Positions 20,001 to 32,800 of a stretch of 64,000 nt of DNA are shown here, in pieces. Within the stretch, counting starts at the first letter, position 1, and every line of letters starts with the position of its first letter. The translations under genes were made by a program, and so were the position numbers. The notes below the pieces were generated by a model. It did not search any database. It saw nothing but the letters and a program-made list of their open reading frames with translations, and had not been told where the DNA came from. Location: contig NC_045143.1 of the NCBI RefSeq assembly GCF_008831285.2, positions 15,784,464-15,848,463 on the forward strand, written 5' to 3'. The stretch comes from Nymphaea colorata. Its lineage: Eukaryota; Streptophyta; Magnoliopsida; Nymphaeales; Nymphaeaceae.

Positions 20001-23000
20001 ATTTGTGAAGCTATAACGGATCCTGCATGGCAATGGTGTACAAGGGTGGATCCCAAAGATCGGTTAAAATGTGTAATTTTTGTAAGTAAACTGTATCAGG
20101 AATGATCTTTTGCTTTAAACACCATATAGCTGGGATACACCGCAATGTGGCTCAATGCACTGGTTCCTTAGAGAACCCATTGCCACCATATGTTAGACAT
20201 CAATATATGAAACTTATTAATGTCGTAAAAGCAAGTAGGATTGGTAAAGAAATGAATGAGGTTGAGGCTAGATATGAGGAGCTCTATGAAGAGGAAGGAA
20301 GCGAAAGTTGAAAATGTTGAGATCAAAGAACGGATGCTGGTGTTAGTTTGAGAATAGATAAAGAGAAAAAACATGTATAGGGGCATTACTTTGGCTTCAG
20401 GCAGAAAGAGAATAGGTGTATGTGCAACTACAAGTACAACTTCACAAGAATGTGGCAGGAGCCATGGTCGTACTGGTGGAACTGGTGATAGATTAACTAT
20501 TGGGAGTCGAGCATTGGATCCTGTTCGATCAAAAATATTTTTCTCGCTTATATTGCTATAGGTGCTCAGACTGAGATTCGTACAACTATGTGTTCAAAAG
20601 ACATTCTCGAGGCAACAGACAATGTCATAGGGAGGTGGTTTTATAATGCATGCATTCCATTTAATACAGGTAAATCTTCATTTTCATCCTCTGGTAGATG
20701 CAGTCACTGCTATAGGCCGAGGGTATAACCTCTTATCATAATTTGCGATGTAAAATTTTTAATAATGCAATTAGGGATGTCAAGACTTATTGTGTTCAAT
20801 TAAAAATGAGCTGGAAAGACACATGATGCAGTGTGATAACAGATGGGTGGACAGATATAAAGAACAAGCCATTGGTAAACTTCCACGTGTATTGCCCCTT
20901 AGGTACCCTTTTCTTAAAATTTATTGATTTGTCTAATACTCCTAAGACTATTGATGTTTTGTGTGATATTTTTTATAAAGTTGTACAAAAAGTTGAATTG
21001 GAGAATGTCATGCAATTTGTTACTAATAATGCAACAAATTATAAAATTCTAGTTAAAATATTAGCAACACGATATAGGATATTCTATTGGAGCCCATGTC
21101 CTGCTCACTATGTAAATCTAATGTTTCAGAATCTTGGTGAAAGAGATGATGTGAAGTGGACAGTTCAAAGATGCCAAGAAATAACGAAGTTTATCTACAA
21201 TCATGCTTATGTTTGAACTTGATGAAATTCACAAATGGGGCTGAATTGATTCAACCTCCACAAACATGGTTTGCCGCAAATGTTTTGACTGTGCAGGGTA
21301 TAGTCAAGCAAAGGACTCCTCTCAAATTGATGTTTTCAAGTGAAGGTTTAGCTGCATATCCACATGACCATAAAAAAATGCCATGACAGTTCTGGATACT
21401 CTATTCAACACTGAATTTTGAGAATTATGTGTGAACTTATTGAATATTTGTGCACCTCTAATGAAAACCCTCAAATTGGTTGACAGTGAAGATATGCTTT
21501 CTATTGGATATTTATATGAGGCTATGGATAGAGTAAAGGAGGCTATTAAAGATAATGTAAAGGAAAATAAGAAATTGTACATGCCTATATGGAAGATTGT
21601 ATTTGAAAGGTGGTCTAGACAACTTCATTACCCGCTTCATGTAACAACCTACTACCTAAAACCTGCTATTAGATTTCTTTCCTATTTTAAGGACAAAAAG
21701 GTCGAGAATGACATGTTGGACTGCGTTGAGGTATTGTTTCTAAAGAACAAGACCCTGTCCACACGTCGATCAACAAATATGATAATTGTTATGATGACAT
21801 GGGGAGAGATACAACAGTTGGATGCAAGACAACGTTGTGTCCAGCTGTTAGAAAAAAGGACGTTATCTTATCTGCTTTTCATTTGTATGTTTATTTATTG
21901 TTTTTCATACTTCATACTACTTAGCATTTATTAATTTGTATACTTTGCATTTCTTTTATTTAGATTTGTGGTTGTGTAGTTTTGGACTTGATTGCTGTAA
22001 AGAAGTTTGCAATTAAAATCCTCAGCCAGGCATGTAGTGCCATTATATGTGAAAGAATTGGAGTATACTTCAACACATCCATAGTAAGAATTGGCAGATA
22101 AAAGGTTGGATAACCTTGTCTTCATTCGAGATAATATGAACTCAAGACAATGATACATTAAATATATTTGTTATGCAAAATTGCAAATTATGATATATAT
22201 TTTTACAATTTGTTAATGTTTTCTCTTGTTGCACTTTAGTCAATTAGAAGCAGCATCTACGAGGAAGCATCACACTCAGTTTGATCCTATTAGCCTAGAA
22301 AATTTTGATGTATTAGATTCTTGGGTTGAAGAACCATCTGTGATACTTGATGAAGATGATCTTGATTTTCTAAACATTGAAGGTGCAACAGAGCTTTTTG
22401 AAAGAGGAGAGCCATAGAATGTTGGTGATGACATTTCATTTGAAGGGATTGAAACAATTAATAAGAAAATGAGAATAAAGATGAAGATGAAGTTGAAGAT
22501 GATGATCACGATAATGATTATGGTTGAATGATGATACTTATATATTATAAACTTGTAAATATTGATGTAATCTAAGATTCTAAAATGCTTTCAAGTTTGA
22601 AGTTTAAACTTGTGATGGACACTTATTATGTTATTTTGAATATTGGACTTCTCATTTTTTAATGTGTTGTTAATATACTATGCCTTATGATTGATGAATC
22701 ATGAATGTTCTTTGTATATGATGAGTTTTTTATATGGAATACATTTTTCTTGGTTTTTCTAAATTTTTCTCTATTTTTTTAATTTTTTTTGAATTAAAAA
22801 AATTAATTTTGTGATATGTTATGCTATATTTACGATGTGTTATGATATTGCATATAGGTCAGCAGACCGAAAACATGTTAAGATAAGCCAGTGACAATAT
22901 TGGATGACGTCACTTACATTAAAAAAGAGAAAAAAAAAGAATGTGAAAAAAACACAATAAATATATTTGATTGTTTGTCACATTTTTGTTTCAACAAAAA

Positions 23001-25950
23001 ACCTTTTTTGTGTTTTTTTATTTTCATCATTTTTCTTTTTAATATTGTAATATTTTCAAAAAAAATCACGATACTTGTGGCAATGCTTTTAACTTTAGTT
23101 TTTATGGTTTACATAATGTCTTTTCTCCTTTACTTAGAGAACCTTTTTGATAACTGAAACTATGGGTCTTTTGACCATTTCTTTAATAATATATGGACAA
23201 GTCGAGCTATAGTATCACATGGCATTGCCTTGCTAAGTTACAAACAGGAAAGATGTTGGTGGAGAGGAACTATTCTTTGAAGGAATTAAATCAGTATTGT
23301 ATTTATGGAAGAATTGATGGATAGTGCGTTGAATCAACAAAATTCATGTGCATAAACAGCAGGAATATCAAAGACACCTATAAAGAAACAAATCTTTTTA
23401 TTATTCCTTTGGACTAGAAACTGTTAGATATCCAGGTGATAAATAAAACCTGTAAAGGGTATTGGTGTCAGTAGATTTTACGGCTTCCCATTAATTTGTA
23501 TGGACTAAGAGACAAGTCTATTCCTTGCATGGCCTTGCTGTCGCAGCTTCTGGCCTTAGGAAATTGTCACCACTCTGAGGCCCTAGCATTGAGAAACTTG
23601 TGAAAGCATCATGTTACCATATATCGGTAATGTTCTTTGTGTATAATCTCGTAAATTGTTCATAATGGATAAGAAAGAAGCAAGCAATTTCTATATTGTC
23701 AATGAAGTCTAGACTCTAGAGTTAGACATTCCTCAGCATGTCTGAGGGCCTTCAAAACCACCACCTTTGCAAGGGCATAGAGAGCCAACAATTAAGGTCT
23801 TGGAATTTATGCGGCCATTACCCCAAAAGGGATGCCAAATGACACGCTTTGCAGGCTCAAAGATTCTTCTGCAACTTCTTATCTAGAGCACCTCTAGCAC
23901 TGCAAATATAAAGAAACGCCAAGAGTTTCTCCCCAGAACCCTGACTGAAATGTCTCCATTACTGATCACGTGGCCTGCCAATCTATTCTACATCTTTATG
24001 CTCTGTCCTAATATTAAAAAATCTAGTAAGGAGGCAATACACATGCTTTTGTACTGCTGTACAATGTTATTTGATTCAAAAGTTAGATGGCGCTTCCTTG
24101 TTACAATAATTCAGCAGTGAAGGAAGAAGGAATAGCAGCCTGCCTTTTTTGGTACATGATGTGACTCAGACAAACTTTCCTACTATGGGATAATTTATAC
24201 TAGCTTCAGAGGCATAAGCTGTTGCTGTGTAATTAAAACGCATGCCTTGGTGTTCCATAGGGCCTCGGACTCATATTTGCAAACCAATGATCATCTAGGT
24301 CTAAGAAACATGCCAATGTGAATGGTGCATTGGCTTCTTCTTCCTGACTGGCTTTTCAGTTTAAACATTAAGGTGTATAAGGTTTTTCAGTCGTTTGTAA
24401 TGCTAATGTTTTACAGTTTAAGAAGCCAATAATTATCTATAGTAGCTATGCGACCTGCCAAGATGCAGGGCACATAATCTTCCTTTCCATGTTTGGCTTT
24501 TGAGTTACAACACTAAAATGTAGATGGTCTTTTTGCTTGTAATTCTGCAGTTTGTATATACTTTTTTGACTTTGCTGTTAATACTGTTGTTTCTTAGTTA
24601 ATTTTTTTCTATTTCTTGGTTCATGACTAGATCAACCAGGTCTAAGGAGGCCTTAAAGGTCATGGTGTCAACCTGTGCATGTGAAATACATGGGGTCCCT
24701 TCGTACAATATGTTCTGCAGTCTGACTAATTCACTGAGGTTGCAGTGAGTGGGTGTAGCGTCAGTTAGTTTTTTGAGTATCATTGACGATCTCAATCATC
24801 AACCAGAGGATTGTGTGGAAACTATTAATTTCCTATTTATTGGAGGCAAAAAGGACCGGTAATTTATTAGGAGACTGCAGTGAAGTTATAAGCAGTAAAT
24901 GCTCTTCAATCACAGGATGCATGGCCAGAACTGCAGTATGATTTCCGAGGCTTTGGATTTTTGGTCTTCAACTTTTGATTAAAATTTAAAGAGATGAAGA
25001 CTGTCATTTGTCTTTCTTAATTGCCTCAAGAATCAAATATTGGCAGGTGCAGCCAGATCCCTTAGACACTAAGAAATAAGCCTTCACAGATTTTTAATTC
25101 ACGTATTTTTGTTCCTCTAACCTGCAACTGACAGTTACATATATCAAGGGCCTTCTTTGTTCAATCAATGCGGGACTGAATTTCAGCATTTCCTCCTTGC
25201 GTCATGGTATCTCCTGCAACTTAGAAGCCGTCTTGATAGGGGGAGTAATTCATCATTCATATCTCAAAAACGTAAATCTGTTTCTCTCAAATGTTCTTCT
25301 TCCTGATATATGGATACTCTGCGCAATAGTGTTTGGGCCATCAATAGCCTTATGTAGCAGGAATCTAATTTGACTGTTCAATGGTTGAAGGCTCTATTAT
25401 TGCCTTACCTTTGTAAATATATATCTCTATTCTTGTGAAATCTATGTTCTCAACACAAGTACGTTTTATTTGACATTTTATCTTTCTTTTCTTTTTTGTT
25501 ACCTGTTGGTGTGTGTTGCGAACTTAGATCTACAATTCTGTCGTGACTCCTATGATTGTTAAGCCATGAATTTGTCCTGTTGAAAGACAGTGAGGAAGAT
25601 CTTGTTGTGCTTTACCATTTTTTTGCAAAGCATAACGTCTTAACCTCTGTCTGCAGCAACTGAGAGAAGAGCTGACCCAGAGAACATGTCGGTGTTCCAA
25701 TGGCTACTCAGAGGGGTTGGTGTTCGGAGATTTTCAGCAATCAACCGAGCATGAGGAGTTCCGAGCGTCGCTTGCTCGAGTAGCTAAGCTCCTTAACGGC
25801 GATAGGGGGAACAGCAAAGCGGCAGATACGCACGAGGTGGATCAGGTGGGCAGCCAATGGAAGACCACCAGTAAGCTACTGGACGGCCCTTGTGGAGCAA
25901 CACCTCCTGCACAGCATGAAGAAAGCGGCATTCATTCTCTGGAGGCCTAG
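15735..25950 (+). CDS. Inositol 3-kinase-like PfkB family kinase
   Basis: Two exons are inferred: 15735-16670 (312 codons, phase 0, CAG|GTTCGA) and 25657-25950 (97 codons plus stop, after TCTGCAG). Together they give 409 aa. The family (myo-inositol kinase, maize Lpa3/MIK and Arabidopsis At5g58730) phosphorylates myo-inositol to inositol 3-phosphate in the lipid-independent phytate route. Exon 1 has the N-terminal GNYCHDV and GGAASF substrate-side motifs and the PfkB signature DPTGAGDSFLGGFAAGL, with catalytic D267 in GAGD. It lacks any transit peptide I can recognise. Exon 2 carries the conserved tail with HEEFRASL. The protein is somewhat longer than I recall for relatives (about 350-390). 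Unspliced, exon 1 would run on to a stop at 16724. The 8986-bp intron houses a dead hAT transposon. Exon 1 is secure; the exon 2 link is good but rests on phase and tail similarity. Confidence 0.82.
17019..17061. repeat. Uninterrupted 43-T tract
   Basis: Forty-three consecutive T lie in the kinase intron. On the minus strand this is a poly(A), which could be the tail of an old minus-strand retroposon to its right or a simple homopolymer. No flanking duplication was identified. Confidence 0.8.
17639..17782 (+). repeat. 48-bp tandem triplicate
   Basis: Three head-to-tail copies of a 48-bp unit starting CCTTGCATGAAGGTGACTCA lie at 17639-17686, 17687-17734 and 17735-17782. The first two are identical; the third has a few changes. 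Because 48 is a multiple of three, spurious open frames run through it on both strands. The unit contains TGACTCA, an AP-1/GCN4-like core. Confidence 0.9.
19066..19118 (+). repeat. G-rich low-complexity tract
   Basis: An A run is followed by several G runs (GGGTGGGGGTGGG, then GGGTTGGGGGGGGG and GGGG). It has at least four G-tracts on the + strand and so could form a G-quadruplex. It lies inside the kinase intron. Confidence 0.6.
20010..22417 (+). pseudogene. Degenerate hAT transposase
   Basis: Broken pieces in several frames follow the usual order of a plant hAT transposase. A BED-type zinc finger (C-X2-C near 20070, FKHHIAGIH near 20120) has a TAA between its cysteines and histidines. A GRWFYNACIPFN block lies near 20630. 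The DUF659-like segment at 20833-21215 reads TDGWTD..VNFHVY..CPAHYVNLM, with TNNAT where TDNA(S/T) is expected, so a catalytic Asp appears lost. A block at 21431-21730 is ERW..PLH..YYL-like, and a final acidic segment is at 22226-22417. Several stops and frameshifts make it inactive. Terminal inverted repeats were not found; flanking AT-rich stretches (19560-19690 and 22740-23150) may belong to the element. It sits sense-oriented within the kinase intron. Confidence 0.85.
22418..25656 (+). other. Remainder of the kinase intron
   Basis: AT-rich DNA without recognised genes. The part at 22740-23090 resembles the AT-rich MITE family found in the LMBR1 introns (T-rich tracts, then a GTGGCAATG-like end near 23083), but I could not fix boundaries. 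The stretch ends in the acceptor CTGTCTGCAG at 25656. Confidence 0.5.
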
Positions 25951-27010
25951 CTTCAGTAAATAGGGCATGGATCTTACACCTGCGTGGTGTGTAAAATAAG
26001 GAAGAAAAAAAGGAACGTTTGCTCCTTTTTTGTAAATTCTGATAAGCTCTCTCTCCCTCTCTTGACCTGCATTTCTTTTATTTCTCACTTTAATCTTTTC
26101 TTTCTCTGGGCCTGATTTTCCTCTTTCTTGCGCACCCTGCGGTTGACCTTCTGGTAATGCATATCTGGGAAGGCGTATGACAACCCAGGGAGGGGGGAAA
26201 GAAAAAGAAAGGAAAAAGGTGTGCCGGAAGGATGAAGTTTCACCCGCCTAGCCACCTCTAAACCAAACACTCGTACAATTTCCTAGAAGAAAAAAAACGG
26301 AGCTAGGAATTCGGATTTTTTCTATTTTACCAGGAAAAATGTCTCTAAGAAATGGTTTTCAAGTTATCCTGCACCCTCCTAGAGGAGTACTTTGACGATA
26401 TGTTGCATCGCTAGCTTTAGAGTTGTCCTTGCATGATGGCTTGTGAAGAGAATATTGAAACTAAGAATTATTATTAAAAGGACGCATTTTTTCTTTCCCC
26501 TGCTCGGGAAGCTTTTGAGCAAACCTTGCCCTGTAGTAAAAAATTCAGATTCTTGTCCATTCTCGCCATAAGGATCCGAGAGATGCAGACATGGTATCTG
26601 TAGCATATAGGTAGTGCCTCCCGGTAAAATACTTGAAAACGCCCCCAAACAAACAAAAACTCGTTGGTTTTCGGTCTGTCTAAGTTTCACACATCATACC
26701 TAGGCACACACAGGCCACCGTAAGGTTGGATAGCCTTCTCGTGTAAAAATCTGAAACAAAGATCATTTGACCTCGTGCACATCAAATGCCACCTAAAGAA
26801 AAGGCTACAATAAGATCTAGGCTTCTTCACCAGCCGCCTAATAGCCAAAGTTCTCACTAAGAAAACATTGTCATCGTGTAAAACATAGTTATCGTGTTAG
26901 CTAACTAGCTTCCTGACCGCAGTCAATACTTAACCACGAGCAATTTGTGGGATAATAGACTAAGATTGACGTGAAAATCACCATCCTGGATGAGTATATT
27001 CCAAATCATT

Positions 27011-27330
27011 TCTGCCGGGGGATAGACCCCCCACCCTTTTTATTCAACAAAAAAAATGCTATACAAAACCGGTTACAAGACCATGAGGTTAGTAAAAACC
27101 TATACGATTATGAAGCATAGCGAATGACTTCCATACTATGATTGAAACTGAGAATAGAAATTATGTTAGCCATGGCCCTAACAACAACAAGATTTTTTGA
27201 AGGCAACACCATTCAAAAACTTCATGCAACAGAATGACAGGGCCGTACTTAATTCACGATTTTCAACTTCACACGCTTCATAACCCCCTCTTACCATTTT
27301 GTTTACCACTAACTAATGACAAGCTAAAGA
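27011..27330 (-). mobile_element. LINE 3'-end remnant, minus strand
   Basis: Read on the minus strand, the sequence ends in TTGAATAAAAAGGGTGG followed by a G5/C5 hairpin with loop GTCTAT (27017-27032 on +). This closely matches the 3' end of the plus-strand LINE remnant at 38607-38640. Upstream (27070-27330 on +) is presumed LINE body, too decayed to translate convincingly. The left limit is the hairpin; the right limit is a guess. Confidence 0.5.
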
Positions 27331-28190
27331 TCTGAAGTTATTTGTTGTATATGGAGCTGGTAATATTTGATCATGTCTTCTGCATTAAACACGTAATGGG
27401 GCCGTTTGATAATTTCATGACGATCCGATTGCGAACATTGCATTTTGATATTTACATACTTTAAAAGTTTTAATATATATCGAATTATACCCTTTCCACT
27501 TTAGATCAGATCTTTTATCATAGAAAAAGTGTAAAAACGATATGCTTTAATTGGACTTGTGGTCTTTATGTTCATAAACTTGCATGTTTGGCGTTGGTCG
27601 CCCATCACGGCCGGTAAGTACCATTTTCTTTGCCAGAGACGATAATGGAATCATCATATGCCCATCACTCCATCTAATCTGAGTTCCTATTCTTCGGATG
27701 AAGTTCTTAAAGATTTGGGCCTCTTATGGAACTATCCTAAAATTCTGAATCCTCCATCAGAGGAGCCGATCTTCATATGGTTATCCCCTTTTCTTTTTCT
27801 CTCGATAAATCGAAGAGGAACGGTAAAGAAATTACGTTTACGTGACTGCTGTTATCAAGAGCAGAAACAGGGCAGTCCGATTTTTTATGAATATTTTGGT
27901 CGAAATTCCCGAGAAAACGATGCTTAACGTCCCTGTCGGTGAACTTAAATTACAGTCGACAGGTAGGCGAGAAAAGAGGGGGTTGAGTGGAAAATGCATA
28001 GGCAGTGGGGTATGCTGGTTCTAAATTGCAGTCAGAGCGACAGACCCAGGATCAATAAAAAAAAGTTAGCTACTTCCCTCCCTTCCCATTTATCTCTCCT
28101 TCCCTCTCACTCACTCATAAGCAGCTATAATGTTGGCTCTGTGTTAATTTTGCCAGTGAAAAACGCCGGTTGATCATACTGCGAACGCAA

Positions 28191-28262
28191 GTTTTTTTTT
28201 TTTTTTGGTGGGGGGGTGGGGGGGGTGGGGGGGGGGGGTGGTGAGGGAGGGGGGCGGGGGGC
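28191..28262 (+). repeat. T tract followed by long G-rich tract
   Basis: A T run leads into about 55 bases that are almost all G with scattered T, A and C, containing many G runs of 4-11. This is a strong G-quadruplex candidate and also a place where assembly errors are likely. Confidence 0.8.
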
Positions 28263-29567
28263 TGATTAGGAGACATGGATCTGGGAATCCCTCTTAGAAT
28301 TACTGCACTGCACATGCATGCCACCCATGCTTTGCTTTTATGAAATCGTAACAGATCCACTGCTGTCATCGTCGTCTGCATTTAACAAGCTCGAGTTTGG
28401 GTTCCATCCAGCACATGACGCCGTTTCCACTTTTGAAAATATTTATGACAATGGCAGCGTAGAGATGCAGAGATTTAAGAGTGGAACTGTTGGGAGGTGT
28501 CTAATTTTTTGTCTGAAGTTCGCTTCATTGAATGCTATGCACGTAGCATAGCAAGGCCTTTCTTTTCCAATCTCTCGCTTTACATTAGGAGTCCGTGAGA
28601 TCCTTTCCTTGTCCGCCTGTTGGTTGGTTGCTTGGTTGGTTGCTTCGTCTCTTTAAGTTGGTTAGGTGATCCCAATTAAGGACGGATTCTGATTTTTACA
28701 TGCCATTATCAACTTGTACCAAAAGCGGAGGGAATCGTGACTAGTTGGCAGCATATCACCTGGTAAAAGTTGGAAAATGAAATCAATGGAAATTAGTATG
28801 TTTCGCTTATCATTTGTTTATAATTTTAAAAGGGAACGCACTTTCTTTTTCAGCAAACCGACATGTTCTTATGAAAATTGTGATATAAGTATAACGACAT
28901 AAAAAACAATAAATATAGTTGAATATATTGTTTCTATTACTAAAATATATGTTCATCATTTATAATATAAGTTTACAATTAACGTTGGTCCTTGGTAAAA
29001 GAATTTGCAATTTTTTTTAATAATAAGAGAAAAACAAGCAAAAAAAAATCCCCTAAAAAGCAATGGCCTCTTTTGATAGTCGAAAACGGAGCACTTTCTA
29101 GCAACCATGTGGACACGCAAGAGACAATAGGTCCGGAATGAACAACTACAAGAGCCGCTCGACGAGCGTGTCTCCTACGCAAGACGGGGCAAGCCGTGTC
29201 CCCCGGGCCCGGACACCAAGCCAGTCGGCCAGGCATGGCCACTTAGATGGTTCCATTTCCCGCCTTCACCCGAGATACTGTCGATGGCTCGATGCGCCGA
29301 AGAGAAGGGGAGTGGTGGACCTGGTGCTTTACCGCGCGGTCACCAAGCAGCAATATGCATGAGAGGCACAGCCACAGTGAAGCTTGATGAGGCCAGTCTG
29401 TACGTAAATCCTCTGCAGAGTTGCAGGGGGCCACTAGTCCTCCCACAAGTCCTCTTGTAAGTTTTCTCTACTTTTATTTGTTACTTTCTTTTTCCATTGT
29501 ATGTGTGCGTGTTCTTCACCCACTTGCATTTCCTTATATGAAAACAACTGTTTTGGCCTCCTCAACG

Positions 29568-29573
<6 letters not shown>

Positions 29574-29619
<46 letters not shown>
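29574..29619 (+). repeat. (CT)n(CA)n microsatellite in esterase leader
   Basis: About 16 CT units pass into about 7 CA units, ending 42 bases before the esterase ATG, so it is probably in the 5' UTR. A second CT array starts seven bases past the first splice donor (29779-29805, then 29810-29823), so exon 1 is bracketed by CT arrays. Confidence 0.85.
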
Positions 29620-29661
29620 GAGGGAGCGCTGCAAGCTGTTCAAGAAAGAGGGGACGACGGA

Positions 29662-29777
29662 ATGGTTGGACCGAGCAGGCCACTCTTCGTCCTTTTCGGG
29701 TCATCCATCGTCCAGTTCAGCTTTGGGCATGGTGGTTGGGGAGCCACGCTTGCAGACATCTATTCCAGGAAGGTAGT

Positions 29778-29808
<31 letters not shown>

Positions 29809-32800
29809 CCTCTCTCTCTCTCCAGTCTGGACATTGAGTTTTTGGTTTCAGCTTTTTCTTGGCGATCTGTTCAGCGTTCCATTCTTGTAGCCTTTAGAAT
29901 CTTGTACCGATCTTCATTGATTAAGAATTTCAATAATTTTCGACTCTTTCTTGATAACGAAATCTGAGTCACCATTATCGAGAACTGAACCACCGTGATT
30001 TTTGTCATTGCTGTAATCAAAAGCTTACAAGGCTTCCTTGCCTTATCTCGGGCAGTTCCAGGTTCACCAGCACGGAACGAGAGTAGCCTGAATGTACTTA
30101 GTTTTTCGAACAGGTAAGAGGCGAACAATAGGCATGGCATTCGCGTCCGCTTTCCTAGTAGCTTGCAAGCTCAGCCATCCAGCGAATTCGATCAGTCATT
30201 TCATCGTTAATGAATGAGCGCTACGCTCCTCAACAGCACATAATCAGGCACATGGACATGCAAAACAACAGTAGAAACAACAAATAGGATTCCCATCTTG
30301 ATGATCAGTCAATACACGCTGTGAAAGTTCGAACCGTCAATAGGATGACCATTCAAGCTTCTCTCCCCAACGATGGGCTTTACAACTCCTTTATTGGCTC
30401 ACAGTAAACAACAGGCGTTCACTAGTCCAGGAATACCGATAGAAGATTTGCCTTGTGCTCCCAACTTGAGGGTTTGTTAAAGATTGACGCAGGACAAAAA
30501 GGTGGGTACTTTTCATTTGCTTCACAGAAATTCTTAGGATAAAGTTCAGGCTAACGGACAGTTTTTGCCCTAAATAGATTAATTATTCATCGAAGCAGTT
30601 TTCCCGCTCTTATATAGTACCCTAACGTTTCCAATCTGGGTTCTGAATGATGTGTCTAGTTTAACTGTGGAAAAATTGTTGACCTTAATCGTTAAATCCA
30701 CAAGTCCTCATGCTTAATTTCTCTGGGCATGGTAGAGAGTACATGTCCCCAGCAATCTTCTACTTTTTCTTGTAGTTTTTTAAGTTATTGGACTATATAA
30801 CCCGTTGAAGATGCCTTCACCCGAAAATTTTCCTATCGATAGAGGGGCATCAGATCAACCATATGTTTGACTATCAGAAAACAATTCCCAAACATGTGGC
30901 ATGACTGTGTGTAGCTGTTTCAATACCGCCCAAGAGCCGAACCCTCTACCCTTCCCCTCATCCTCCAGAGTACCAGGCCTGCTTTGGTGCCTCGGGATGC
31001 CGCCACAGTCTTGTTCCAAGTTTGCCCAAGTTGAGTTAATTCTAGATAACCAAAGATTTGAGGAGGCAATATTGGCTAACTAAGGTTTCTACTTCATTGT
31101 AGTCACTTGCATAAGTCGGTCCAGACTATGGCTTGAGGATGTCATCAACCTAAATGCCTGCTTGTTCGTGTGGTTGTCTGAACCAAGTGATTTGGAAGGG
31201 CTTATTCTCAAAATTCAAGTGAGGTCTTCCAAAATCATATGATACGGCATTTTACCTCACTCTTTTGCTGTCTACAGATAAGAACCATTTATTGGGAAAA
31301 CTTGTTTTGAAGTTAAAGTCCAGTCAATCTGGTGATGTGTTTTCTTGAAAGATGCAATGACAGCATGATAGTGGCTGTGTATTATCATTTTGGATTTTCT
31401 TTTTCTCAGATAATATGCTTAGATAGCATCCAGAATCAGGAGATAAATTTATCATCTTTCAGAATATAGTACAGTTGTCTCTAGTAAATTTATGCATTGT
31501 ATATGCATCCTAAAGGTATAGTTGTCTTCATGGCTGCGATGTGGTTATTCATATTGATGTTCAGATATTGCTTCATAAGTGTAGATGTGATTGGGTGATG
31601 CAATTTGTGGAGCGATCATCAATGTAGCATCTGAAGGCATTACAAAATAGTTTCATCAAGGAATATTGCTGAATGTGAGTCAGGTTACGATTGGACAGCT
31701 GTGGATTTGACTGGTGGAACCCTTTTTGGCTTTTGCCAAACAATTTCCATCAAAAGTAGTTTTTCCTCATCTTTCCAATTGTGACGGGCAGGTGATAGTT
31801 TGATGTAGATAACGAGATAAATATTCTGTACTCTGCCTCAACATCTGCAGATTAATAAGAATCTGATTGTATGATATCAAAATCCTTTTGGCATGTCACT
31901 TTGACGTACTGTAGAAAACATATAGTACATGTTTCCTCATCCTCTTACACCGGCATCTAACAAACAGTAATATTGACATTAGAACTTTACGCCGTTGATT
32001 TGGTTGTTAAAGTGCATCATGAATGTTCATTCTCTCGGGCAAGGGGGATAACTGTAAAGAAATGGCAACTTTATTAAACAGAAGCTCATGTTATGCAAGG
32101 TTTATATTGATATTTCGCTCTTCATTAGGCAGATATTGTGCTGCGAGGATATTCTGGTTGGAACTCAAGCCGTGCTGTTGAGGTGATTGATCAGGTGTTC
32201 CCAAAGGTAATCCATAAGTTTCGGCTTTTCCACTGCAGTGACCCAAAGTACACAATTTTCTGCTAACATTTTGTATGATATGAAAATTGAACATGGTGGT
32301 AAGGCTTTGGAAAACTTTTCACCTGAAACCATCATCCAAACTCTGTTTTTAGGTGACGACACATTTTATATGCTGCTGGTGAAGTTATAGAAGATCTTGA
32401 AAATTTTTCTCTCCATCTTTTGCCACTTCCAGATGTGATCTGAGAAATATATTAAAGAACTTCGAAGCAACCACCTGTTGGAGCCCAGACAACTGGTGGT
32501 AGTACTTGAACGTCCAAAAACTTTTTTTTTTGCCTTTTTTTTTCTTTACTTTTGTCAGGTGGGCAAGCCATTTCATTAATCATCAAGAAATTTTACATTG
32601 ATCTGTGCAAAGGAAGACATCCAAGAAAAATTTCATTTTGCAATGGCAAACTTAAACATAACCTAACAAGCTACGTCCTCCATCTGATGATCTACTTTGA
32701 AAAGAATCTTCAAGATGGAACAATACTGCCAGTTATGCCTTTCTATGTAACAGGATTTTGTCAGGCAAGCTTTTCTACATTATTTCAAAATGAAGGCCTG

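Larger units (their letters stand above)
25951..29661. other. Intergenic region between kinase and esterase genes
   Basis: It includes the 3' end of the kinase transcript, a minus-strand LINE tail (27011-27330), a T/G tract (28191-28262), AT-rich DNA and a GC-richer stretch (29110-29420) just upstream of the esterase. The short open frames here show no recognisable domain. A CT/CA microsatellite lies immediately before the esterase start. Confidence 0.5.

Noticed and set aside
22891-23157. Hydrophobic 88-aa ORF resembling a membrane protein
   Set aside because: Phe/Ile/Lys-rich translation of AT-rich intron DNA that resembles the MITE interiors.
29138-29362. 74-aa ORF upstream of the esterase
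   Set aside because: No recognisable domain and no splice support; more likely leader or promoter sequence.
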